A stretch of 19,244 bases of DNA from Candidatus Omnitrophota bacterium (lineage in GTDB: Bacteria > Omnitrophota > Gorgyraeia > Gygaellales > Profunditerraquicolaceae): assembly GCA_028714595.1 (NCBI GenBank), contig JAQTMD010000008.1, forward strand, positions 1-19,244. Reading direction: 5' to 3'. Below are positions 7,926 to 14,233 of the stretch, in pieces; position 1 is the stretch's first letter, and each line of letters begins with the position of its first letter. The notes below the pieces were generated by a model. That model searched no databases. It worked only from the letters and a program-made list of their open reading frames with translations, and was not told the origin of the DNA. The position numbers were made by a program, and so were the translations under genes.

Positions 7926-9080
7926 ATGATCAACAAAACGCGTTTGATAAAGCTTTTGACCCGCCTGATCGCGATAAAGTCGGAGAACCCTCCCGGCGAC
8001 GAGTTCGAGATCGCCCGTTTTGTCAGGCGATATCTACTCGGCTTCGGCGTTGCCTCGCGGATCTATGAGTTCAAAAAACGCCGGTCGAACGTGGTCGCGA
8101 TGATGGGGGTAAAGGCGGACCGCCGCGGCGAGGGGGCCTCGCTTTTAATCACGCCGCACCTGGACACGGTACCGGCGGGAAAGGGCTGGCATACCGATCC
8201 CTTCAAGGCGCTGCTCAAAAACGGGAAAGTCTACGGCCTGGGAGCGACAGACTGCAAAGGCAATCTTGCCGTCGCCCTGGAAGTAATGCAAAGTCTCACA
8301 GAAGACAAAGCGGCGCTCGATTACGCGCTCATTTTTGCGGCAACGGCAAACGAAGAGAGCGGTTCCGACTTCGGCCTCGTCACCCTGCTGAACAAAGGGA
8401 TCCTCGATTGCGATGCCGCGGTTGTCCTTGATGCCGACGCGTTCGAGATAGTGGTCACGCAAAAAGGCCTGCTGCACGTGAAGCTCAAGGTCGAAGGAAA
8501 ACGCTCGCACGGGGCGTACCCCTGGCTTGGCGTCAATGCCGTCGATATAACGCTGAAGATCCTCGATGAGCTCAAAGCGCAAAGGCCGGAATTCCGCAGG
8601 AACCCCTATCTGCGGCCTCCGACCATCAACATCGGGACGATCAGGGGCGGCGACAAGGTCAACGTGGTGGCGGACTGGTGCGAATGCGAGCTGGATTTCC
8701 GTTTCCTGCCCGGCTCGAAAGCCGAAGACCTTTTGCGCATGATCAGAAAGATCTGCTTGCGGCGCGCAAAAAGATTCTCCATTGAAACAGAGGGCATCCA
8801 GAAACCGTATGCGATCGACGTGCGGCATCCCCTGATCGCCGGATTAAAAGCCGCAGCGCGCTCGGTGGGCGCGCGCTCACAGCTTACCGGCTCCGAAGGC
8901 GCGACGGTAATAACGTTTTTCCACGACAAGAAGATCCCGGCGGTCGCTACCGGATATGGCGCCGAGGGTAGAGCTCATTGCGTCGACGAATTTGCAGCGG
9001 TGGAAAGCCTCTACCGGGGGGCACGTGTCCTGGAAAGATTCCTGCGCTCCTGGAATACCGCGGGGCGTTCTGCCCGATGA
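7926..9080 (+). CDS. M20-family metallopeptidase (ArgE/DapE/carboxypeptidase-like)
   Basis: 384 residues from the ATG at 7926; the same frame is open further upstream, but there it only shadows the zinc-ribbon gene. The M20 metal and catalytic residues are present in order: His78 and Asp80 in TPHLDTVPAG, Asp109 in GATDCKGN (bridging metal ligand), Glu143/Glu144 in ANEESGS (catalytic base and ligand), Asp169/Asp171 in VVLDAD, and His351 in GRAHCVDEF. A dimerisation (lid) domain lies at about 180-285. The family hydrolyses the amide bonds of N-acyl amino acids, succinyl-diaminopimelate or dipeptides using two zinc ions in the cytoplasm. The exact substrate cannot be read from sequence, and no lysine or arginine pathway genes adjoin it. 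It is the last gene of the tightly packed left unit; a 68-bp spacer with a putative promoter follows. Confidence 0.92.
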   Translation: MINKTRLIKLLTRLIAIKSENPPGDEFEIARFVRRYLLGFGVASRIYEFKKRRSNVVAMMGVKADRRGEGASLLITPHLDTVPAGKGWHTDPFKALLKNGKVYGLGATDCKGNLAVALEVMQSLTEDKAALDYALIFAATANEESGSDFGLVTLLNKGILDCDAAVVLDADAFEIVVTQKGLLHVKLKVEGKRSHGAYPWLGVNAVDITLKILDELKAQRPEFRRNPYLRPPTINIGTIRGGDKVNVVADWCECELDFRFLPGSKAEDLLRMIRKICLRRAKRFSIETEGIQKPYAIDVRHPLIAGLKAAARSVGARSQLTGSEGATVITFFHDKKIPAVATGYGAEGRAHCVDEFAAVESLYRGARVLERFLRSWNTAGRSAR

Positions 9081-9106
9081 TTTTTGTACGTTTACGCAGC
9101 CGATCG

Positions 9107-9137
9107 TGATACAATACTACCGGAACAGAGCCGGAGG
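9107..9137 (+). promoter_or_regulatory. Putative extended -10 promoter and Shine-Dalgarno for the PAC2 gene
   Basis: TGATACAAT at 9107-9115 matches an extended -10 (TGn + TACAAT). The upstream TTGTAC (9084-9089) is 20 bp away, too far for an ideal -35, so the extended -10 would have to carry recognition. A clear GGAGG lies at 9133-9137, 11 nt before the ATG at 9149. The element sits in the only spacer between the M20 gene and the PAC2 gene. Confidence 0.4.
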
Positions 9138-9148
9138 AAACACCACGC

Positions 9149-10120
9149 ATGGAACACATCAAGTTTGTCAAAAGGCCGCGGCTTAAAAACCCGGCGTTGA
9201 TCGCCGCCTGGCCCGGCATGGGAGAAGTCGCCTTTAAGGCGGCAAGCTTTCTTGTCGATAAGCTGCGGGCGGAACCGTTTGCAGAGTTGCCGTCGCAGGA
9301 ATATTTTTATCTGACCGAGAGCATCGTCCAAAAGGGGGTCCTGAGCCTGCCTGATGAGCCGTTCAGCAGGTTTTATTTTGTCAAATCCCGCGGCGCGCCG
9401 CAAGACTTGATAGTCTTTTTAAGCGACGCCCAGCCGGACCTGGCCCGGGCAGAGGATTACTGCCGCAATATCATCGATCTGGCCAGGCATTATAAGGTCA
9501 AGACGGTCATCAGCTTCGCGGCTATGCCGCAGCCCATCGATCATACTCATCCGCCCAACGTCTGGTATGCGGCGACCACCCCGGAGATTGCCGCGCACCT
9601 GAAACAGTTCAATGCCCAGCTTCTTTCCGACGGGCAGATAAGCGGGTTGAACGGCCTGTTTCTGGGGCTGGCCAAGAAGGCGGGCTTTGAGGGGTTCTGC
9701 CTTCTGGGAGAGATCCCGCTGTATACGATACAGATCGAGAATCCGAAGGCGTCCCAGGCGGTCCTGGATGTCACTGCCAGGATCCTGGGGTTCAAGCTTG
9801 ATTTCGGCGAACTGCAGGAGCAGGCGCGCGCCATGGAAGAACAGATCAACGGTCTCCTCGAACACTTAAAGCTCGGCCCCAGCAATGCCCCCGGACCTAT
9901 CGGCGAAGAGGAGATCGAGAAGATAAAGAAGTCGCTCTCGCAGCTTACGAAACTGCCCGCATCCGTCAAGGAAAAGATCGAGAAGCTGTTTGTACAGGCA
10001 AAGACGGATATCTCGCGGGCAAGCGAACTGAAAGCCGAGTTGGACAAGTGGAGCGTATATAAAGAGTACGAGGACCGGTTCCTCGACCTGTTCAAGAAGT
10101 CCAAAGAAAAAAATAATTAG
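9149..10120 (+). CDS. PAC2-family protein (proteasome-assembly-chaperone-2-like fold)
   Basis: 323 residues. The N-terminus (NPALIAAWPGMGEVAFKAA) is the typical PAC2 opening, and ISGLNGLFLGLAKKAGFEGF followed by LLGEIPLYT is the conserved core further on, so the PAC2 domain spans about 12-220. The remaining ~100 residues are highly charged and helical, probably coiled coil. PAC2 proteins are related to the eukaryotic proteasome-assembly chaperone 2 and occur in many archaea and bacteria. In bacteria without proteasomes the role is unknown; a chaperone or binding function is only a guess. The gene has a good ribosome-binding site and overlaps the downstream HAD gene by one base (TAG/GTG), which suggests coupled translation. 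The family call is confident; the function is unknown. Confidence 0.85.
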   Translation: MEHIKFVKRPRLKNPALIAAWPGMGEVAFKAASFLVDKLRAEPFAELPSQEYFYLTESIVQKGVLSLPDEPFSRFYFVKSRGAPQDLIVFLSDAQPDLARAEDYCRNIIDLARHYKVKTVISFAAMPQPIDHTHPPNVWYAATTPEIAAHLKQFNAQLLSDGQISGLNGLFLGLAKKAGFEGFCLLGEIPLYTIQIENPKASQAVLDVTARILGFKLDFGELQEQARAMEEQINGLLEHLKLGPSNAPGPIGEEEIEKIKKSLSQLTKLPASVKEKIEKLFVQAKTDISRASELKAELDKWSVYKEYEDRFLDLFKKSKEKNN

Positions 10121-10749
10121 TGGAAAACCGCATTAAAGCCGTCATCTTCGACCTGGGAAGGGTCCTGATCGATTTCGATCACCGGCTATCCGCACAGAAA
10201 ATCTCCGATCTTACCGGCAAATCAGCCGAGGATGTCTACCGGCTCTTTTTTGATTCCCGCCTCATCCAGCGTTTCGAGGAAGGCAAGCTCTCTGCCGATG
10301 CTTTTTTCCGGGAGGTAAAGAAACTGCTCGGCTTGGAAGTCGCCTACGATGAGTTCCTTCCGGTGTGGAACCGGATCTTTTTTCTGACCGAAGAGAACAA
10401 GCAGGTCTATGCGCTTGCCAAGTTTCTCAAAAAGCGCTACACCGTTGCCCTGCTGTCGAACATCAATTGCCTGCACCATGCGTATCTGAAAGAGACCTTC
10501 CCTGTCTTTGACGCCTTCCACCGCATTTTCACCTCCTACGAGTTAGGGCATATCAAACCCGACCCGCAGATCTATTGCGCGGTCCTGGCGGCGCTGGCCA
10601 TCCAGCCGCACGAGGCCTTTTATGTCGATGACCGCGCAGAGCTGATCGAGCAGGCTGCCAGGCTCGGTATCCATTCCTATATATATAAGGGCGTCGCCCA
10701 GCTTAAAAGCGATCTTGCCTCCTGCGGCATAGACTGCCCGCCTGCCTAA
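10120..10749 (+). CDS. HAD-superfamily hydrolase, YihX-like (subfamily IA)
   Basis: 209 residues from a GTG start that shares its first base with the preceding TAG. The four HAD motifs are visible: motif I FDLGRVL with nucleophile Asp11, motif II LLSN (Ser113, Asn114), motif III Lys146 in GHIKPDPQIY, and motif IV VDDRAELIEQA (Asp170/Asp171). The DLG form of motif I, with Gly13 where a second Asp is common, matches the YihX group, which includes E. coli alpha-glucose-1-phosphate phosphatase. A helical cap lies at about 20-90. The enzyme is probably a cytoplasmic sugar-phosphate or nucleotide phosphatase; its substrate is unproven. The GTG start at the exact overlap and the lack of a separate ribosome-binding site suggest reinitiation after PAC2 translation. 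Confidence 0.88.
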   Translation: MENRIKAVIFDLGRVLIDFDHRLSAQKISDLTGKSAEDVYRLFFDSRLIQRFEEGKLSADAFFREVKKLLGLEVAYDEFLPVWNRIFFLTEENKQVYALAKFLKKRYTVALLSNINCLHHAYLKETFPVFDAFHRIFTSYELGHIKPDPQIYCAVLAALAIQPHEAFYVDDRAELIEQAARLGIHSYIYKGVAQLKSDLASCGIDCPPA

Positions 10750-10769
10750 AGCGCCTTTCGCCGCACGTT

Positions 10770-10798
10770 AAAAAACCGTCCGGGAGTACGGCGTTTTT
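10770..10798 (+). terminator. Possible (bidirectional) intrinsic terminator after the HAD gene
   Basis: A short hairpin, CCGT (10776-10779) with ACGG (10788-10791), has an A run upstream (10770-10775) and a T run downstream (10794-10798) that can extend the stem past a CG bulge. The stem is short and only five T residues follow, so termination would be modest. The position fits the end of the PAC2-HAD unit. Confidence 0.4.
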
Positions 10799-10806
10799 GT
10801 TATAAT
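10798..10806 (+). promoter_or_regulatory. Putative extended -10 promoter for the UPF0280 gene
   Basis: TGTTATAAT is a perfect TATAAT box (10801-10806) with an extended TGn. No -35 is evident at the expected distance. The box ends only 7 bp before the ATG at 10814, so transcription would begin at or within a base or two of the start codon. Alternatively the T/A-rich string is just terminator flank, and TAAGGG before the ATG serves as a weak ribosome-binding site. Confidence 0.4.
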
Positions 10807-10813
10807 AAGGGAT

Positions 10814-11548
10814 ATGAAAAAGCCTGCCTACCAGAAGCGTTTTTACCGAGCCTGGGTATATCCGAAGAAGATGTTCCGATTGTGCATCGTGGCAGGCGAA
10901 ACGGATATCTCTATCCTGTGCGATAAGCCGCTTGATAAGAAATTTACTCTTGAAAGGGTCAAGGCCTACCGCAGCCAGATCGAGCGGTATGTCGCGCGCG
11001 ACGAACGATTTCTCACGACGCTTAAGCCGCTGGCCGTCGAGACGGGTTCGGGCCTGCTCGTCCGGGCAATGGCTGCGGCGGCAAAAAAGGCGAACGTGGG
11101 CCCGATGGCGGCAGTTGCCGGCGCGATCGCGCAAAGCCTGGGCAGGGACCTGCTGCGTAAGGGTTGCCGAGATGTGATAATCGAAAACGGCGCCGATATC
11201 TTCCTGAAGGTGACCAGGCCCGTGGCCGTAGGGATCTATGCGGGCAGGTCGACATTGACCGGGAAGTTGAGGTTGGTGATCAGTCCCGCGCAAACGCCGC
11301 TGGGCATCTGCTGTTCTTCCGGAACCGTCGGTCATTCCTTAAGCCTTGGCAGTGCCGACAGCGTCATCATACTCGCCAAGGATGCCGCGCTCGCCGATGC
11401 AGTCGCTACTGCCGCTGCCAACCGCGTCCAAAACAGACAGGACATGGAGAAGGCGATCGCCTTTGCCCGCTCGATCAGAGGCGTGCGCGGCTGCGTCATC
11501 ATCCTGAAGGACAACCTCGCCTCCTGGGGCGACCTCGAATTCGCCTGA
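10814..11548 (+). CDS. UPF0280 family protein (ApbE-like fold)
   Basis: 244 residues with the features of UPF0280 proteins, distant relatives of the ApbE flavin transferase: an N-terminal KKPAYQKRFYRAW start, then NVGPMAAVAGAIAQ (about 96-109), a DVIIENGADIFLK strand-loop, a GICCSSGTVGHSLS loop and ADAVATAAAN. The asparagine-glycine-aspartate loop and the serine/glycine-rich loop match positions that bind FAD and metal in ApbE, but whether UPF0280 members transfer flavin is not established. The protein is full length and has no signal peptide, so it is cytoplasmic. The gene stands alone between a putative terminator/promoter pair and the ~690-bp non-coding block. Confidence 0.85.
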   Translation: MKKPAYQKRFYRAWVYPKKMFRLCIVAGETDISILCDKPLDKKFTLERVKAYRSQIERYVARDERFLTTLKPLAVETGSGLLVRAMAAAAKKANVGPMAAVAGAIAQSLGRDLLRKGCRDVIIENGADIFLKVTRPVAVGIYAGRSTLTGKLRLVISPAQTPLGICCSSGTVGHSLSLGSADSVIILAKDAALADAVATAAANRVQNRQDMEKAIAFARSIRGVRGCVIILKDNLASWGDLEFA

Positions 11549-11553
11549 AGCGC

Positions 11554-11777
11554 GGAGAGATTTGAGCGGGTCCTGTCACCAGAGCGCTCAAGGGTTCTCG
11601 CGTGCGAAATTTTTTGCCGCCTGCCGCGCGGTTTACGCCTCACTTTCGCTTGAAGCCTCTATCCCGCGCGTGCTCTCGTTCGGCGTAAATCCTTGCAGGC
11701 ATTTGCCAAAAAATTTCTAATTGCACGCTCAAACCCTTTCGCGTTCTTGTTTTCAATCCACCCGCTCAAATCTCTTT
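11554..11777. repeat. Long imperfect inverted repeat (~220-nt hairpin), possible structured RNA or MITE-like element
   Basis: The sequence folds back on itself through successive complementary blocks. AGAGATTTGAGCGGGT (11556-11571) pairs perfectly with 11760-11775 (16 bp). AAGGGTT (11590-11596) pairs with 11732-11738. GCGTGC (11600-11605) pairs with 11723-11728. GAAATTTTTT (11606-11615) pairs with 11708-11717. GCCTGC (11619-11624) pairs with 11695-11700. TTTACGCC (11632-11639) pairs with 11682-11689. The blocks are collinear and separated by unequal internal loops, as in an RNA helix rather than a recent DNA inversion. No convincing ORF lies inside. It begins just after the UPF0280 stop. It could be a non-coding RNA, the 3' processing/termination region of that gene, or a non-autonomous palindromic element. 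Confidence 0.6.
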
Positions 11778-11835
11778 CACCCGCCAGACAATTCTTCCGA
11801 CTTCAGTCGCGCCACTTGCTCGTTTCCAAGTGTGC

Positions 11836-12007
11836 TTTTAACGGGTGACGTGTGGGGTATGAGCAGGGCTTGTGGAAGCCCGAGCGGGCATGGTTCACAA
11901 GCACGGTAAATTATCGGTGAGAGCGAGGGCTGGAACAGAGTGAAGTCCGCCTCGCAGGGGCGGACGAACGTCCCTGCGAAGACCCCACACGACAGGACCC
12001 GTTAAAA
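11836..12007 (+). ncRNA. Putative structured RNA element closed by 11-bp and 10-bp helices
   Basis: TTTTAACGGGT (11836-11846) pairs with ACCCGTTAAAA (11997-12007), and CGTGTGGGGT (11849-11858) pairs with ACCCCACACG (11982-11991), separated by a small asymmetric internal loop. Inside, GCTTGTG (11868-11874) pairs with CACAAGC (11896-11902) around a GCCC/GGGC hairpin, and a possible pseudoknot lies at 11945-11979. The 3' side also contains GACAGGACCC (11991-12000), complementary to GGGTCCTGTC (11569-11578) in the preceding long hairpin, so the two structures could interact or exchange partners. I found no match to the tmRNA, SRP, 6S or RNase P signatures I know. The strand is assumed from the neighbouring genes. 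Any coding potential here is low. Confidence 0.5.
11945..11979 (+). other. Possible H-type pseudoknot or two-state hairpin
   Basis: GTCCGCC (11945-11951) pairs with GGCGGAC (11959-11965). The whole 7-nt loop TCGCAGG (11952-11958) is complementary to CCTGCGA (11973-11979), with a 7-nt linker between. Both helices are perfect and could form together as a compact pseudoknot or alternate. The lack of spacer at the first junction makes a full 7+7 bp pseudoknot tight, so loss of a closing pair or a two-state switch is also possible. Confidence 0.4.
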
Positions 12008-12086
12008 CCACAATACGTAACAACAGGGGGCGCCCGACGGTGCGGGAATTATCGATAAAAACGGATTCTCCGACGAGAGAAAACCC

Positions 12087-12114
12087 TTGACTTTCCGCGC
12101 AGTTATGATAAAAA
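12087..12114 (+). promoter_or_regulatory. Putative sigma70-type promoter for the ATP-grasp/KamA unit or a small RNA
   Basis: TTGACT (12087-12092, 5 of 6 to the -35 consensus) is 16 bp upstream of TAAAAA (12109-12114), which is preceded by TG in the extended -10 arrangement (TGATAAAAA, 12106-12114). Transcription would start near 12120. It is the best promoter-like sequence before the ATP-grasp genes. Confidence 0.5.
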
Positions 12115-12120
12115 ATACAG

Positions 12121-12200
12121 TGAAGGCCAAAGAAAACACGTAAAATTTTACGGAGGTTAGGGTACCTACCACGACAAATGTAAACGAATTCTTTTGAGGA
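12121..12200 (+). promoter_or_regulatory. Leader with palindrome, hairpin, start-stop codon pair and stranded Shine-Dalgarno
   Basis: The leader carries a 14-bp perfect palindrome, CGTAAAATTTTACG (12139-12152), then GGAGG (12152-12156), a small stem built from TAGG/CCTA in GGTTAGGGTACCTACC (12155-12170), and ATG immediately followed by TAA (12178-12183). A second purine-rich GAGGAAGG (12196-12203) runs into the terminator stem. Neither purine tract is at normal distance from an open reading frame unless the hairpins between are folded. Interpreting this as regulatory is an inference. No known riboswitch consensus, including the lysine riboswitch, was recognised. Confidence 0.4.
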
Positions 12201-12229
12201 AGGCTCTTGCAGCACAAGAGCCTTTTTTT
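12201..12229 (+). terminator. Strong intrinsic terminator directly before the ATP-grasp start codon
   Basis: AGGCTCTTG (12201-12209) pairs perfectly with CAAGAGCCT (12215-12223) around a CAGCA loop, followed by seven T residues (12223-12229). The next gene's ATG is at 12239. The position suits either an attenuator controlling the ATP-grasp/KamA genes or the end of a short RNA transcribed from the promoter at 12087-12114. Confidence 0.85.
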
Positions 12230-12238
12230 ATACCATAC

Positions 12239-13225
12239 ATGAAAGTAGGACTGACGTACGACCTAAAAACTGATTACCATCTCAAGGCAGGCGACCCGCC
12301 GGACGCCAATGCCGAGTTCGACCATCCTGATACCATCAAAGTCATTGCCAAGGCCATCGAATCAAACGGTTTTTCCGTCCAAAAAATCGGCAATGCCGCC
12401 GACCTCCTCGAAAAATTCGAAAAATTAAGCGTCGATATCGTTTTTAATATCTCCGAAGGCCTGGAAGGCAGGAACCGGGAGTCTCAGGTCCCCATGCTTT
12501 TAGAGATGGCCGGGATCCCCTTTGTCGGCGCCGATGCGCTCTCACTCGGCGTTTCGCTCGACAAACTGATGGCCAAGAAGATCTTCATGGCCGAAGGTAT
12601 CCCCACGCCTAAGTTCAAGGTGGTGGAGGGCCTTGAGCGCATCAAGAACCTCGACCACATGCAGTTCCCCCTGTTCGTCAAACCGCGCTTCGAAGGCTCG
12701 TCCAAAGGCCTGACCGAAGCTTCCCGGGTCGAAAACAAGGAAGAGCTCAAGAAACAGGTCGAGCACATCATCTCCACCTACAAGCAGCCTGCCCTGATCG
12801 AAGAGTTCATCCGCGGTGAAGAATTCACGGTCGCTGTCGTCGGAAATGACCCGCCCGAAGCCCTGCCTATCGTCCAGATCCAGATCGACGGGGAATTGAA
12901 ACTGAGAGATAAGTTTTACACCTTTGGTCATATCAAGGACGATGCCCTTGAGTATATCTGCCCGGCCCCGGTCTCAAAGGCAGTGGAGAAGAAGATCGCC
13001 GACCTGGCAGTGCGGACCTACAAGGCCATCGAATGCCGCGATTTCGGCAGGGTGGACATCAGGGTCGATGAAAAAGGCAATCCCTATGTCCTGGAAATAA
13101 ACCCTCTGCCGTCTTTGTCCACGGCAGATGTCTTTATGGTGGTTGCCAAGGCCGTGGGAATGACCTACGAGGATATGATTGGAAAGATCTTGAAGGCCGC
13201 GATCAAGCGCCATCGCCTGAATTAG
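12239..13225 (+). CDS. D-Ala-D-Ala-ligase-like ATP-grasp protein (first of tandem pair)
   Basis: 328 residues from the ATG at 12239, chosen because MKVGLTYDLK aligns with the start MKIALTYNLK of the next gene. ATP-grasp features: Lys148 in FVKPRFEGSSKG with the glycine/serine-rich loop (152-157), Glu188/Glu189 in LIEEFIRG, and metal ligands Asp273 in GRVDIRV, Glu286 and Asn288 in LEINPLPSL. The N-terminal domain has FNISEG where Ddl enzymes have HGxxGEDG, and the acceptor-binding Ser-Leu near the C-terminus of Ddl is not evident. It therefore probably ligates amino acids by an acyl-phosphate route, but not necessarily D-Ala to D-Ala. A strong terminator ends 9 nt upstream and no ordinary ribosome-binding site precedes the ATG. 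The next gene starts at the very next base after the stop. Confidence 0.88.
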   Translation: MKVGLTYDLKTDYHLKAGDPPDANAEFDHPDTIKVIAKAIESNGFSVQKIGNAADLLEKFEKLSVDIVFNISEGLEGRNRESQVPMLLEMAGIPFVGADALSLGVSLDKLMAKKIFMAEGIPTPKFKVVEGLERIKNLDHMQFPLFVKPRFEGSSKGLTEASRVENKEELKKQVEHIISTYKQPALIEEFIRGEEFTVAVVGNDPPEALPIVQIQIDGELKLRDKFYTFGHIKDDALEYICPAPVSKAVEKKIADLAVRTYKAIECRDFGRVDIRVDEKGNPYVLEINPLPSLSTADVFMVVAKAVGMTYEDMIGKILKAAIKRHRLN

Positions 13226-14233
13226 ATGAAGATAGCCCTTACCTACAACCTCAAAGTCAAAGACGCCACCAAGCCCGCCGACTACGCTTCAGAATACGAT
13301 TCCGAAGAGACGATTAATGCCATCTCCAGCGCCTTGCGTTCGCAGGGCCATCATGTCGAGTTCGTGGAGGTCAGCCGTCAGAACCTGTTTTCAGTGCTCA
13401 AGGACAGCCGCGTCGACATGGTCTTTAACATTGCCGAAGGAAAACACGGGAAGTTCCGGGAGTCTGAGATCCCGGCGATCCTGGATTACCTGGAGATACC
13501 GTATACCGGTTCCAGCACCCTGTCTCTGGCAGTCGCGCTGAACAAGGCCCTGACCAAAAAGATCCTCAAGGCCGAGAACATCCCCACGCCGGCGTATCAG
13601 CTCTTTACGAGCGGCGAAGAAGAGGTGGATCCGTCGCTCCGTTTCCCTTTGATCGTCAAGCCGAATTTTGAGGGATCGGCGAAGGGGATCACCCGTAATA
13701 ATGTCGTTGACAATAAGGCCGAATTGTATCTTAAAGTCAAGGAACTCATCAATTCGTACAATCAGCAGGCGCTCGTCGAAGAGTTCATCGAAGGAAAAGA
13801 GTTGACCGTCGGCGTCCTGGAAAACGGTACCGCTCTGGTCCTGCCGGTCTTAGAGATTGATTTTTCCTCCGCGGCTACCAGCGGCGAATATTTTTATTCC
13901 TGGCGCATGAAGGAGTTCCAGGGCGACAGCCAGCAGGGTCTGACCCCCACGTTCCACTGTCCGGCACGGCTGGACAAAGACACGGAAGACCTCGTCAAAG
14001 AAACCGCCTTGTTGACCCATCGGGCGATCGGCTGTTTTGACATCTCCCGCACCGATATCCGCCTGAGCCCGGACAATGTCCCCTACGTGCTTGAGATAAA
14101 CCCGCTGCCCGGGTTGAACCCTAAGGAGTCGAATTTCCCCCTGATGGCGTATGCTGCGGGGATGAAATACGAGGACCTCATAGATTCGATCGTTACCAGC
14201 GCCCAGCAAAGGAGGAATTTAACCCATGGCTAA
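13226..14233 (+). CDS. D-Ala-D-Ala-ligase-like ATP-grasp protein (second of tandem pair)
   Basis: 335 residues, paralogous along its length to the preceding protein, so an ancient tandem duplication is likely. ATP-grasp residues are kept: Lys145 in IVKPNFEGSAKG (loop 149-154), Glu185/Glu186 in LVEEFIEG, Asp277 in SRTDIRL, Glu290 and Asn292 in LEINPLPGL. It differs from its neighbour in the segment at about 212-245, which holds an insert rich in aromatic residues (EYFYSWRMKE) and a histidine, and in the tail after the ligand motif (NPKESNFP against STADVFM). These regions face the acceptor in Ddl, so different substrates are plausible. ATG directly follows the upstream TAG; the 3' end overlaps kamA by 8 bp, and that gene's Shine-Dalgarno lies inside this one. 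Confidence 0.88.
   Translation: MKIALTYNLKVKDATKPADYASEYDSEETINAISSALRSQGHHVEFVEVSRQNLFSVLKDSRVDMVFNIAEGKHGKFRESEIPAILDYLEIPYTGSSTLSLAVALNKALTKKILKAENIPTPAYQLFTSGEEEVDPSLRFPLIVKPNFEGSAKGITRNNVVDNKAELYLKVKELINSYNQQALVEEFIEGKELTVGVLENGTALVLPVLEIDFSSAATSGEYFYSWRMKEFQGDSQQGLTPTFHCPARLDKDTEDLVKETALLTHRAIGCFDISRTDIRLSPDNVPYVLEINPLPGLNPKESNFPLMAYAAGMKYEDLIDSIVTSAQQRRNLTHG

Noticed and set aside
11721..11909. 62-codon + strand frame in the non-coding block
   Set aside because: It has no ribosome-binding site and no domain, and it crosses both structured elements; base pairing explains the sequence better than coding.
11836..12007. RNase P RNA, prompted by GGTAAATTATC, GGAACAGAG and CGACAGGACCC resemblances
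   Set aside because: The order is wrong and the diagnostic P4 segment like GAGGAAAGTCC is missing; tmRNA and SRP signatures are absent too.
11836..12007. Integron attC site, prompted by TTTTAAC...GTTAAAA ends
   Set aside because: The ends do not fit the RYYYAAC/GTTRRRY core exactly, the element is longer than typical attC, and no integrase or cassette array is present.
11895..12215. 106-codon minus-strand frame in the non-coding block
   Set aside because: It has low coding plausibility and spans the structured RNA element, promoter and terminator; it could be a translated repeat rather than a gene.
12194..12238. TTG start upstream of the first ATP-grasp gene
   Set aside because: It would translate through the terminator hairpin and add residues absent from the tandem paralogue, which begins at the position equivalent to 12239.
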